Origin: Bacteroidota bacterium
GTDB taxonomy: Bacteria > Bacteroidota > Bacteroidia > Bacteroidales > Prolixibacteraceae
Length of the DNA: 64,000 bases
Assembly: GCA_030698405.1 (NCBI GenBank)
Contig: JAUYMU010000059.1
Span: forward strand, 1 to 64,000
Direction of reading: 5' to 3'
The translations under genes were made by a program, and so were the position numbers. The notes below the pieces were generated by a model. The model was not told where the DNA came from and did not search any database. It was given only the letters and a program-made list of their open reading frames with translations. Positions 21,184 through 29,400 of this stretch are shown one piece after another; within the stretch, counting starts at the first letter, position 1, and every line of letters starts with the position of its first letter.

Positions 21184-22389
21184 TCAGATCAAAAATTCAT
21201 GGGCCGGAAGAAGTTTTACTGTATAGCCGTCTTTTTCAAACACATCTTTTTGATTGAGTGTTACGATCGTTCCTTCATTCATTTGGAAGAACTTCATTGC
21301 CTCCACCAATCCTGAATATTCCCTTTGAAAATTCAAGTCGTCTGTTTGATAGCACACTTGTACCAGTTTTTCTACTTTGCCACGACTATGCACTACAAAA
21401 TCACACTCCCCTTTGTCCTTGTAATAGTATATTTCACTGTACTTTCGTCGTAAATGCAGGTAGATCAGGTTTTCAAACCGTCGTCCCAAATTATCGGTAA
21501 AGAGCGTCGCAACTTCCGATACAAACCCTAGATCTACAGCATATACTTTTTTAGGATTGCGTGCCTGTGCTTTTAATGAATAGCTGAATTGAGGCACAAA
21601 TTCAACCAGATAGGCGTCGCGCAGGAATGAGAAGTACTCCAAAAAAGTTGTCGCAGATTTGACTCCATACATTCCCGTAAGTTTTGTCGCTGCAATCAGA
21701 TTTCCAACGTTGGTCAGCAAATAAACGGTGAGTTGTCGCAGTATTTCTACATCGCGGATCGATTGCCGAACTGAAATGTCGCGGATAAGTATATCATCGA
21801 TTAACCGGCTAAGCACCATTCCTTCACCACTTTTTACAAATTCGGGCATTCCTCCGCTAACCAAATAGGCTTGTACCGATTCCGAATTTTTTTCTAGTCC
21901 TTTAAATGAAACAAATTCGTTGTACGAAAAGGGGAAAAGCTCCATTGAAAGGTATCTTCCGGTTAGGTGGGTGCCCAGTTCCCGGCTAAGAAGTGATGCA
22001 TTCGACCCGGTTACAAAAACCTGGTACCCTTCGCGAAGCAACTGATGGACAAACATTTCCCAATTTTTTATCAGTTGTATTTCATCGAAACACATCACAC
22101 GAATGCCCCGATCAACAATTTCGCTGTATAAACGGGTGAAATCATCCACCTCAAAACCCGACAAACGGATATCTTCAAAATTTAAGAAGAAGGCATCAGG
22201 ATATCTTTCCCTGATCAACTGGTGGAGTAAAGTGCTTTTTCCACACCTTCTTATTCCTGAAATGATTGTCGCAAAAGACTCCAAAACCGGTACTTCGGCC
22301 AGAGCTTCCCGGTCCATGCACTGCCCCTTTTGCAGGAATCGCTCTTTCTGACTATCGACTACAGTTGCTATTTGTTCTTGCCTATACAT
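21184..22389 (-). CDS. AAA-type ATPase with DUF4143 domain
   Basis: This 401-residue protein has a P-loop at 45-52 (GIRRCGKS) and Walker B with RVMCFDEIQLIKNWE near 97-111. A sensor region TGSNASLLSRELGTHLTGRY follows, and then the C-terminal DUF4143 half (about 210-401) with the nuclease-like pattern DKGECDFVVHSRGK. Such ATPases are common, often lone genes in Bacteroidota and archaea, and their job is unknown. An origin in mobile or defence DNA is often suspected. Here it sits between the two halves of the xylan locus next to an AbiE pair. Iterated short boxes and a TATATTTG promoter element precede the gene. It shares fold and layout with the gene at 56660-57850 but is clearly diverged. 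Confidence 0.88.
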   Translation of the reverse strand: MYRQEQIATVVDSQKERFLQKGQCMDREALAEVPVLESFATIISGIRRCGKSTLLHQLIRERYPDAFFLNFEDIRLSGFEVDDFTRLYSEIVDRGIRVMCFDEIQLIKNWEMFVHQLLREGYQVFVTGSNASLLSRELGTHLTGRYLSMELFPFSYNEFVSFKGLEKNSESVQAYLVSGGMPEFVKSGEGMVLSRLIDDILIRDISVRQSIRDVEILRQLTVYLLTNVGNLIAATKLTGMYGVKSATTFLEYFSFLRDAYLVEFVPQFSYSLKAQARNPKKVYAVDLGFVSEVATLFTDNLGRRFENLIYLHLRRKYSEIYYYKDKGECDFVVHSRGKVEKLVQVCYQTDDLNFQREYSGLVEAMKFFQMNEGTIVTLNQKDVFEKDGYTVKLLPAHEFLI

Positions 22390-22411
22390 GTGATATTCAA
22401 TTAGTATAGTG

Positions 22412-22488
22412 CAAATATATAACTTCTTTCAGAATATATGGATGAAGTCATCCAAAATATATGAAAGAAATTATCCAGAATATTTGGA
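22412..22488 (-). promoter_or_regulatory. Promoter with iterated boxes for the DUF4143 ATPase
   Basis: On the minus strand TATATTTG (22412-22419) matches the Bacteroidota -7 consensus TAnnTTTG and lies 23 bases before the ATG at 22389. Just upstream are four related half-sites in alternating orientation: AATATATGGATGA (22433-22445), TCATCCAAAATAT (22448-22460), and the pair within TATCCAGAATATTTGGA (22472-22488). The arrangement looks like an operator. No DNA-binding protein for it can be named. Confidence 0.5.
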
Positions 22489-22491
22489 AGA

Positions 22492-22581
22492 CTATTTTTT
22501 ACTGGAACTTTTTACGATGGTACTTTCGGGTTCGCCCAGATAACTTGGCTTTTTATCCTTGTTATGCACAACGATTGTTTT
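22492..22581 (-). pseudogene. Remnant of a GH115 gene 3' end
   Basis: Read on the minus strand, these 30 codons give KTIVVHNKDKKPSYLGEPES and then TIVKSSSKK and a TAG stop. The C-terminus of the intact GH115 at 24365 reads QKIVVNTRDKK, then ATYLGEPEST, then ILKNLVKK and TAG. The sequence just after the stop is also similar in both places (AGAAATTATCCA on the plus strand at 22466-22477 and 24338-24349). No further GH115 sequence is readable upstream, so only the tail survives. It suggests that a GH115 paralogue, or a duplicated 3' end, once stood here, and that the AbiE module now occupies part of its place. Confidence 0.75.
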
Positions 22582-22652
22582 TGAAATAAGGGAAATCCGG
22601 TTTTGAGAGACTGACAGAAATTGGCTTAAATGCTTTAATTATAAAGATTCAG

Positions 22653-22700
22653 TTGCACAAAAATACGAAGACTGTAAATATTCTTCGTATTTTTGTGCAA
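22653..22700 (+). promoter_or_regulatory. AbiEi operator and promoter: 19-base perfect inverted repeat
   Basis: Arms at 22653-22671 and 22682-22700 are perfect reverse complements (TTGCACAAAAATACGAAGA and its partner) separated by 10 bases. The second arm contains TATTTTTG (22688-22695), a match to the TAnnTTTG -7 box, and ends 13 bases before the antitoxin ATG at 22714. AbiEi antitoxins studied elsewhere bind inverted repeats in their own promoter and repress it, so this is the expected autoregulatory site. The rest of the 323-base gap 22390-22713 holds the ATPase promoter and the GH115 remnant. Confidence 0.8.
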
Positions 22701-22713
22701 AACGACAAAAGTT

Positions 22714-23301
22714 ATGGAACAACAACTGTATGAACTGTTTGTGCAATACAATGGATATGTGGCTTCCAATCTCATCCGTGGAAACCGCTCGCTTTACTAC
22801 CAGCTTAAAACGATGCTGGAATCAGGAAAGGTTGTTCAGATAAAACGTGGATTGTATCGTCATACCGATTTTACGGAAGATGCCAATTTGGGCGAAGTGT
22901 GTCGGATCGTTCCGCAAGGAATACTTTGTCTTTTTACAGCCTGGCAGTTTTACAGTCTCAGCACCCATGTTTCATCGTTCGTTCATTTGGCCATTCCGGT
23001 AAGGAAAAAACCAGTATTGCCAGAATTCCCACCTGTGAAGATTTATTTTTGGAGTGGTGCTTATTATGAAATTGGCACAGTGGAAGCAACCTATAACAAT
23101 CAGAAAATTTCTATCTCTGATTTGGAAAAATCGGTTTGCGATGCCATTCGTTACCGCAACAAAGTGGGAACAGAACTAAGCGCCGAAGTGTTGCGGAATT
23201 ATCTGAAACGGAAAGACCGCAATTTAGATAAGCTAATGAAATATGCTGAAAATATGCGAATTGCAATTGTGCTGAATCAATATCTAAGCGTAATGCTATG
23301 A
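22714..23301 (+). CDS. abiEi: AbiEi-family antitoxin (type IV toxin-antitoxin)
   Basis: This protein of about 195 residues has an N-terminal winged-helix domain (about 1-55; NGYVASNLIRGNRSLYYQL, then KVVQIKRGLYRH) and a C-terminal AbiEi domain (LSTHVSSFVHLAIPV; SDLEKSVCDAIRYRNKVG). It is expected to bind the operator immediately upstream and to counter the nucleotidyltransferase toxin, possibly without direct contact as in type IV systems. The start at 22714 (MEQQLYELF) is preferred, since the ATG at 22693 lies inside the operator's second arm. Its TGA overlaps the ATG of a 33-codon reading frame, and the toxin gene follows 94 bases on. Such pairs stabilise mobile DNA or abort phage infection. 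Confidence 0.88.
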   Translation: MEQQLYELFVQYNGYVASNLIRGNRSLYYQLKTMLESGKVVQIKRGLYRHTDFTEDANLGEVCRIVPQGILCLFTAWQFYSLSTHVSSFVHLAIPVRKKPVLPEFPPVKIYFWSGAYYEIGTVEATYNNQKISISDLEKSVCDAIRYRNKVGTELSAEVLRNYLKRKDRNLDKLMKYAENMRIAIVLNQYLSVML

Positions 23302-23399
23302 AACGAGCCATGAGAGATAATCTCACAAACAGGAGCATCCGCCAGCTGGCGGATGGCGAGTTCCATCTGACAATTAAAAAACAAATTATAAACAGATGA
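23298..23399 (+). CDS. Possible 33-codon coupled reading frame between antitoxin and toxin
   Basis: An ATG at 23298 overlaps the antitoxin stop (ATGA), and the frame runs for 33 codons to a TGA that overlaps the toxin ATG at 23396 (again ATGA). The translated peptide is basic (MKRAMRDNLTNR at the start) and includes IRQLADG, encoded by a 20-base palindrome. Ribosomes could pass from antitoxin to toxin by two reinitiation steps. I recognise no protein family. It may be a translational spacer created when the palindrome inserted into an older, directly coupled pair. Confidence 0.35.
   Translation: MKRAMRDNLTNRSIRQLADGEFHLTIKKQIINR
23336..23355. repeat. 20-base perfect palindrome between antitoxin and toxin genes
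   Basis: CATCCGCCAG is followed directly by its reverse complement. It lies in the 94-base gap between the AbiEi and AbiEii genes and inside the 33-codon frame. Palindromes with a CCGCCAGCTGGCGG core are scattered in Bacteroidota genomes and look like REP-type elements. It could lower toxin expression by folding in the mRNA ahead of the toxin start. Confidence 0.8.
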
Positions 23400-24247
23400 A
23401 GAATCGCGCAGCTTCCATCCGGGCAAGATTGCTCAACCTGGCAAAAAAAGAAGGGATAGATTTTCAGCTGATTATCATTCGGTTTCTACACGAACGATTA
23501 ATTTACCGGATTTCAGTATCGGATTATTCAGAAAAATTCATTTTGAAAGGCGGAGCGTTTATCTATGCCTTGCAGGGTATCAAATCGCGTCCAACCATTG
23601 ATATTGATTTATTGGGAACACAAATATCGAATGATGTTGAAGAACTTTGTGATGTGTTTCGGCATATTTGTAAGGTTCAGTCTGACGATGAGGTGAGGTT
23701 CAATCCCGAAAGTGTTGCCGGAGAATTAATCACGCAACAGGATAAGTACAATGGTGTGCAGCTTTTTGCGGAAGCGGACTTCAATACTGTTCGTCAACGC
23801 ATTCAGATCGACGTTGGTTTTGGAGATATTGTGATTCCAACCATTCAGAAATTGGAATATCCGGTATTGCTGGACGATATGCAAATTCCTGTCATTCATG
23901 CCTATTCGAAAGAAACAGTAATTGCCGAGAAGTTTCAGGCGATGATTGAATTGTCAGTCGCCAATAGCCGGATGAAGGATTTTTATGATGTCTATATGTT
24001 GCTATCTGACAATGAATTTGACAGCGCCACTCTGGAAGAAGCGATTGTTGCGACTTTCAACAATCGCCAAACCATCTACACGGAAAATCATGCGTTATTC
24101 GCAGTAGATTTCGCCGCCAATGCCATTCGGAAAAGAAATTGGATAGCTTTTCTAAACAAAATAAATCGGGATAAGAGTCTTCCCTTCGAGGAAGTAATTG
24201 AAATTATTAAGGAAAGATTAGGCCAATATTGGGAGAAATTGAAGTAA
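23396..24247 (+). CDS. abiEii: AbiEii-family nucleotidyltransferase toxin
   Basis: This 283-residue protein has the nucleotidyltransferase signature ILKGGAFIYAL (49-59) followed by RPTIDIDLLG (65-74), with D69 and D71 as likely metal ligands, as in the AbiEii/MNT toxin family. A helical C-terminal half contains EKFQAMIELSVANSRMKDFYDVYML, the second conserved region, with K and DFYD. AbiEii-type enzymes modify tRNA acceptor ends or bind nucleotide and so halt translation when not countered. It follows AbiEi and the 33-codon frame. The whole module sits between the GH115 remnant and the intact GH115. Confidence 0.9.
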   Translation: MKNRAASIRARLLNLAKKEGIDFQLIIIRFLHERLIYRISVSDYSEKFILKGGAFIYALQGIKSRPTIDIDLLGTQISNDVEELCDVFRHICKVQSDDEVRFNPESVAGELITQQDKYNGVQLFAEADFNTVRQRIQIDVGFGDIVIPTIQKLEYPVLLDDMQIPVIHAYSKETVIAEKFQAMIELSVANSRMKDFYDVYMLLSDNEFDSATLEEAIVATFNNRQTIYTENHALFAVDFAANAIRKRNWIAFLNKINRDKSLPFEEVIEIIKERLGQYWEKLK

Positions 24248-24364
24248 ATCGCTGAAATTCTGCGAAAAATTGCAGTTTAATCCTAATTTGATATTGCATA
24301 ACATTTTAAATAGATGGTTCCGGTTTTGATATTCTAAAAGAAATTATCCAAATATTCTGGAAGA

Positions 24365-27253
24365 CTATTTTTTCACCAAATTTTTCAGAATAGTGCTTTC
24401 TGGTTCGCCCAAATATGTCGCCTTTTTATCGCGGGTGTTTACAACTATTTTTTGAAGTACCACGCCCGGATCGACCATCCAGATTTTCAGGGTGTGTTTG
24501 CCGGGTTTGTAAAGCTGATGGCTTGAAACTACCTGATTGATGTTGTTGCTCACCCAGCCTTCCCATATTTTTTCCTGATTGTTTTTGTTCATGTTTAGAA
24601 TTACCGGTTCCTGATCGTCAAACGAAACGGCTACTTCGGTTCCGCCATCGTTGAAATAATTGAGGGTGGGAGAGAGGTAAAGGTTTACATCCACTTTTCC
24701 GGCCTGATGCAGGTAAAGATCGTATTCCAGACATGCACTGCTTTTGCCCGGAACCTGCGGTTTTGCAGTTACCGGAAATGGTTTCATGCCCGATAAAGTC
24801 CGACCCAAACCGGGAATTACTTCCCATTTTACATCGTTTGCAGGTATGTTTCGTGAAAAATGTTCGGCCTCGATGGAGACAAACCCGTTGCTTTCGACAA
24901 ATCCGGTGAACGAATTTAATTCAGGATTGAAAACCGGCACTTTTACCAAAACTTCTTTTCCTCCGGATTGCTTGATGGTCACAACAACTTCGTGTTTCCC
25001 AACCGGAACTTTGCTCCAGTCGGCAGTAAGCCAAAACCGTAGTTCTTTTTCTATTTTTCCCGAAGCCGGTTCTGCTTTTAGCCATGACTGATCAGCCGAA
25101 ATCTGAAAGTAGAAAGGCTGTTTCCCACGGTTGAAGAGATCGATGTAAACAGGTCGTTTCGAAACTGCATTCAATTCAGGCAAAGTCTCCGGAAATGTTC
25201 CTTCAGTAATAAATTCTCCCGATCCTTCAATGGATACTCCCATTTCGGCAAGTTCGGATAAGCTGATTTCCTTCACCTCGGGCATCGCGTTTTTTTCGGG
25301 CTGCTGCCAGTAAGTATAACCAATGTGTGTTTGGGCCATCATGTGGTCCCATTTACCGTTGGCCAGTTTGGTGTGGTAATAATCGGTAATGTCGGCGTCT
25401 TTTTGATACAGTTGCCGTGCGTTTTCGGCCCAGTCGTTGGCAGTTGCCCGGCCTTGAGTTGCTGCCTGACGGTTCTTTGCAACTGCCAGATAGAGTTCGT
25501 TCAGGTTGGCGCAAGCCGTTACCGGATGCAAAACCAACTGATAAAAAGCATCTTTTAACTGAACAGGAATTTTTTCATTGAGCAATGTCGCGTCCTCAGC
25601 CAGTTTGTTGTAATCCTCCACGATGCGTTCAAATTCCCTGAAATTGGTCAGACTGTATGTTTTTGGAGAAAGCAATTCGGGTTTCCGGCGGCCATTGTAT
25701 TTCGTGTATAAATCGAGCATTCGGGCAATTTTCGGGGCGTGTTCGTTGCCAAATTGTTCGGCAGCCCAGTTTTTTGTATATTCCGGAAGTCGCTCTTTTG
25801 GCCACCGATCAGGATTCCATGCATAATCGAGGAAAAATGAAATGGGCAATTCCATTGGTTTCAGGTCGCCCACATTCACCAGCCAAATTCGATCGACACC
25901 ATGTTCGTAAGCCATGTGCATCTGTTCCCAAACAGCTGGCAGCGGACTTGTATTCAGCCACTTGTAATTGCGCGGTCCGCCAACATAATCGAAATGGTAA
26001 TAAATGCCATATCCTCCGGCGCGTGGTTTATCGTCAGGGCGCGGCAATTTGCGGATGTTTCCCCAGTTGTCGTCGCAAAGCAGCAAAGTCACATCATCGG
26101 GAACGCGCATTCCATTGTCGTAATAATCCTGAACTTCTTTGTAAAGCGCCCACAATTGCGGGGTTTCCGAAGCCGGTTTGCCAGTCACATTTTCGATGAT
26201 TTCCCGCTGATCGGCCACAATTTTTTCGAGCAAAGCGATGTTCGTTTCGGCTGTCATGGCCATGTCGCCATCGCCGCGCATTCCCATGGACACAATGCTT
26301 TCGTGCTTGTCCATCCTTTCAATTCCTTCTTTCCAGAATTGTTGGAGTGTAGCCTTGTTGGTTTCGTAATTCCATGCTTCACCCTTTTTAACTTTCCATT
26401 CGGCATGGGCGCGCATCATGGGTTCGTGGTGGGTGGTGCTCATTACAATTCCCATTTCTTCAGCCAATTCAGGATTGATTGGATCGTCGGTGTTGAAACT
26501 GGCCCACCACATGGCCGGCCACAGGTAGTTTCCTTTCAGGCGAAGTATCAGTTCAAATACTTTTTCGTAAAACTCGTGATTAAATCCGCCGTAATTCTTC
26601 ACCGCCCAGCGGCCCAAAGCAGGTTCTTCATCGTTCAGGAAAATTCCGCGGTATTTCACTTTGGGTTCTCCGGAAATGTACCGTCCGAACCGGACATACA
26701 ATTCTGAATGTTTTTTCGCTGGAACATCGCTCCAGAAATGCCAGGGTGAAACGCCCATTTGGCGCGACAATTCAAACATTCCGAAGATGGTTCCCCGCTT
26801 GTCGCTTCCGGCAATTACCAATGCCTTTCTGATTCCGGGAAAAGGTTTTTCAACCACCTGAATAAGTGAAGTTTCCCACTTTCCTTCTAAATCTGAGATG
26901 TTGAGTTTTCCGGAGGCAACCAGTTGGTCGATCAGCTTGCTTTTGCCAATGGTTCCGGCAATGATAACCGATTCGGATTTTGGCAATCCGCCAACCACCA
27001 ATTCAGGTTTTAAAGAAGTAACCTGAAAAATGTCTTCCTGAAAAAGTTTGGCAACGCGAACAACTCCAGAGAATTCACCGGCATCAATCACAATTGGAAC
27101 GGCATTTCCAACAGCCACTATCGACATGGCTTGTTTTTCTTTTGAAAAAGCAATAATACTGCTTGATATTGGATGTTTTTGTGCCAGGCTGACGAAGGTG
27201 AAACCAACAGACAGGAAGCACAGCAAAAGAAATTTTCGAGTCAGAAGTCTCAT
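24365..27253 (-). CDS. Exported GH115 xylan alpha-1,2-glucuronidase
   Basis: This 962-residue protein has a signal peptide of about 24 residues. The N-terminal alpha/beta domain (about 30-200) contains IIAGTIGKSKLID; the GH115 barrel follows with KYRGIFLNDEEPALG, TTHHEPMMRAHAEWK, SIVSMGMRGDGDMAM and LLLCDDNWGNIRKLP. A helical domain and a C-terminal beta-sandwich (about 780-962) ending LGEPESTILKN complete it. Length and motifs are normal for the family. GH115 removes (4-O-methyl)glucuronic acid from internal and terminal xylose, a step needed for glucuronoxylan use. It is 182 bases downstream of SusD with a terminator hairpin between, so it may be expressed at a lower level than susCD. Confidence 0.95.
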   Translation of the reverse strand: MRLLTRKFLLLCFLSVGFTFVSLAQKHPISSSIIAFSKEKQAMSIVAVGNAVPIVIDAGEFSGVVRVAKLFQEDIFQVTSLKPELVVGGLPKSESVIIAGTIGKSKLIDQLVASGKLNISDLEGKWETSLIQVVEKPFPGIRKALVIAGSDKRGTIFGMFELSRQMGVSPWHFWSDVPAKKHSELYVRFGRYISGEPKVKYRGIFLNDEEPALGRWAVKNYGGFNHEFYEKVFELILRLKGNYLWPAMWWASFNTDDPINPELAEEMGIVMSTTHHEPMMRAHAEWKVKKGEAWNYETNKATLQQFWKEGIERMDKHESIVSMGMRGDGDMAMTAETNIALLEKIVADQREIIENVTGKPASETPQLWALYKEVQDYYDNGMRVPDDVTLLLCDDNWGNIRKLPRPDDKPRAGGYGIYYHFDYVGGPRNYKWLNTSPLPAVWEQMHMAYEHGVDRIWLVNVGDLKPMELPISFFLDYAWNPDRWPKERLPEYTKNWAAEQFGNEHAPKIARMLDLYTKYNGRRKPELLSPKTYSLTNFREFERIVEDYNKLAEDATLLNEKIPVQLKDAFYQLVLHPVTACANLNELYLAVAKNRQAATQGRATANDWAENARQLYQKDADITDYYHTKLANGKWDHMMAQTHIGYTYWQQPEKNAMPEVKEISLSELAEMGVSIEGSGEFITEGTFPETLPELNAVSKRPVYIDLFNRGKQPFYFQISADQSWLKAEPASGKIEKELRFWLTADWSKVPVGKHEVVVTIKQSGGKEVLVKVPVFNPELNSFTGFVESNGFVSIEAEHFSRNIPANDVKWEVIPGLGRTLSGMKPFPVTAKPQVPGKSSACLEYDLYLHQAGKVDVNLYLSPTLNYFNDGGTEVAVSFDDQEPVILNMNKNNQEKIWEGWVSNNINQVVSSHQLYKPGKHTLKIWMVDPGVVLQKIVVNTRDKKATYLGEPESTILKNLVKK

Positions 27254-27362
27254 TGTTATCAGGTTTTAATTTGGTTTTAGTCGGAAAAAAGAATGGGTAC
27301 AATTTAGAAAATAATGGCTTAGGACGGGAGGTGAATTATCGAAAAGGTATCAATCATTAGTA

Positions 27363-27397
27363 AAAAGAGGCTGAACTCTTTGGAGACAGCCTCTTTT
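27363..27397 (-). terminator. Terminator or attenuator between susD and the GH115 gene
   Basis: A perfect 11-base stem (27363-27373 with 27387-27397) has a 13-base loop. On the minus strand it is followed by TTTTT, so it would act on transcripts leaving susD before they reach the GH115 gene. Partial termination after susCD, giving more transporter than enzyme mRNA, is common in these loci. Confidence 0.75.
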
Positions 27398-27435
27398 ATA
27401 CTCAGTTATTTTTTAGACTAATAATATGCTGTTTA

Positions 27436-29388
27436 TTAGTAGCCGGGATTTTGATAAGCCTTTTTCTCTTCAACAGTCATTTGCATACCATCAAGCTGGC
27501 CTTGCGGAATTGGGCGCAGATAGAGATAAGGTTGAATATTGCGCGTAACGGTTACCGCATTATGGTCACCTTTGGTACTTGAAGCTATTTTGTATGTACC
27601 GGCAATTTCGGCCCATTTTTGAGTACGTACCAAATCGAACCAGCGAAAACCTTCTCCATAATATTCACGTGAGCGTTCAGCCAAAATATAGTTGATATCG
27701 ATGGTTGCAGGTGTGGCAGCGATCATAGCAGCGCTATTGTCAACACTTTTTGCAACATTGTTAAACCGGTCGAATTTCCACTTTCCTGCACGTGCCCTGA
27801 TAACATTGATAAGTTCCCTTGCACTTTTTCCCGTTTTCACGGTTGCACCCTTCACAGCTGCTTCGGCCGCAATGAAATAGAATTCAGAGAATTTGGCAAT
27901 ATTAAACGGACGCGTTACTGCAGCATTGGGTTGTCCCAATCCACCGGCATTGTCAGTTCGGTAGGTGCTCATCTTCCACGTTCCGGGATATACTACACGG
28001 CTTGTGCCACTTAGCGCTATTACAAAATCAGCTCTTCCGGGTGAAGTTCCTGCACCAACGTTACTTTTACCTGCACCGGTAGTATAGTTGATCGGTATCC
28101 CTAGTTCATCGGGAAGGAAAGAGAGGATAGCATCTCCTGGGTAAACTTTCAAACCATTTGCGCCATAATAAAATTCGGTAAGGTCTTTATTTTTAGGCCA
28201 GTTGCCGCGGTAAACGGTTGTAAATGACGCATCGAACCGGGAATCATCCGTTTTGTTGGCAAAAGTGGTTTCAAATATATTGGCTGGAGGAGCCATACGT
28301 GTCCATGGACGGCCCAGATCCTGAATTGCATCACGCAGTACAGTACTTACTGCTGAGCCAGATAGGTCTGCAGTTTTGTAACTTCTGATTTCCGTGTAGT
28401 TCCATGTCATCATCCAGGAAGCAAAATTATCCGCATTGCCGCCACTACCAAATGTAAGGCTTGCTCCGTTATATTTTTCACTTGTTTGCGTATGATCGGC
28501 GAATAACATCATTTCTTTGTTACGTTCATTTCCTCCTGCATGCAATTCATAAAATGTCGGCATTAAACCGTAGGAACCCGGAGCGTCAATAGCGGTGGTG
28601 GCAACATCATAAGCCTGCTGGAAATACCACTGGGCATTTTTCCCATCAGGGTCTGTGCGGTCAGCCGCCGGATAAGTAGGAATGTTATTAGGATTTTGCA
28701 GCCACCATGCATAAGTCAGGTAGGCTTTGGCCAAAAACAGGCGTGCCACATTTTTGGTTACAGTACCCGTTAATCGGCTTGTTTCCGGTAAATCGGCAAC
28801 CGCTTTCAGCAGGTCGGGAAATATGGCTTTGGTGTAAACCTGGGGTACGGTGTTGCGCACAGATATTCTAACCGGAGACGTGTTGAACTTCAATTCTCCG
28901 GCACCCATGTCCAATGGCACTCCACCATAAGTTTGTGCCAGCATAAAATAGTCGAATGCACGGAAAAACCGGGCTTCTGCAATCAGGGATGCATTGAGTC
29001 CAACTTCTGTAGCATTTTCTATAATGCCACTGGCCGTGTTGACTGCGGGAAATGCATGGTCCCATAAAGTCCCGGTACCACCATTGTCAGTAGAGGTAAT
29101 ATTTCCCTGTCCGCTAACATCCATCACCTTAAAGTTTCCATCTGCACTCTGGGCGTATGTCGCTTCGTCGGTCCCGGTTACACCCGAGTTATAGTAGTAG
29201 GCATTCCCGTAGATGTAGCGCAGATGTGCATAAAGCGCTGTCAGACCGCCATTCACACCCTGTTCCGATTTGAAAAAACCGGGTTCTAAAATACTGCGTG
29301 GCTGTTCCTCCAAGATATCAGAACATCCTATCAGGAACACTGTCAACAAGGCAGTTCCTATTATATTTTTTATATTCATGTGTTTCAT
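27436..29388 (-). CDS. SusD/RagB-family outer-membrane glycan-binding lipoprotein (xylan)
   Basis: This 650-residue lipoprotein has the lipobox LIGC after a short hydrophobic stretch. SusD features include the N-terminal ILEEQPRSILEPGFFKSEQ, the TPR-like helices with EARFFRAFDYFMLAQTYGGVP, and a C-terminal YILAERSREYYGEGFRWFDLVRT. It caps the SusC pore and presents xylan oligosaccharides. AAGGAAAA just before the ATG at 29388 supports this start over the next ATG three codons on. It lies 12 bases after susC and is followed by a terminator. The xylan role is inferred from the GH115 and GH10/GH43 neighbours. Confidence 0.95.
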   Translation of the reverse strand: MKHMNIKNIIGTALLTVFLIGCSDILEEQPRSILEPGFFKSEQGVNGGLTALYAHLRYIYGNAYYYNSGVTGTDEATYAQSADGNFKVMDVSGQGNITSTDNGGTGTLWDHAFPAVNTASGIIENATEVGLNASLIAEARFFRAFDYFMLAQTYGGVPLDMGAGELKFNTSPVRISVRNTVPQVYTKAIFPDLLKAVADLPETSRLTGTVTKNVARLFLAKAYLTYAWWLQNPNNIPTYPAADRTDPDGKNAQWYFQQAYDVATTAIDAPGSYGLMPTFYELHAGGNERNKEMMLFADHTQTSEKYNGASLTFGSGGNADNFASWMMTWNYTEIRSYKTADLSGSAVSTVLRDAIQDLGRPWTRMAPPANIFETTFANKTDDSRFDASFTTVYRGNWPKNKDLTEFYYGANGLKVYPGDAILSFLPDELGIPINYTTGAGKSNVGAGTSPGRADFVIALSGTSRVVYPGTWKMSTYRTDNAGGLGQPNAAVTRPFNIAKFSEFYFIAAEAAVKGATVKTGKSARELINVIRARAGKWKFDRFNNVAKSVDNSAAMIAATPATIDINYILAERSREYYGEGFRWFDLVRTQKWAEIAGTYKIASSTKGDHNAVTVTRNIQPYLYLRPIPQGQLDGMQMTVEEKKAYQNPGY

Positions 29389-29400
29389 AGTTTTCCTTTT

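Noticed and set aside
22464-24367. The direct repeats around the AbiE module as transposon target-site duplications or att sites
   Set aside because: They are over 90 bases long, clearly diverged and explained by GH115 tail homology; there is no integrase or transposase.
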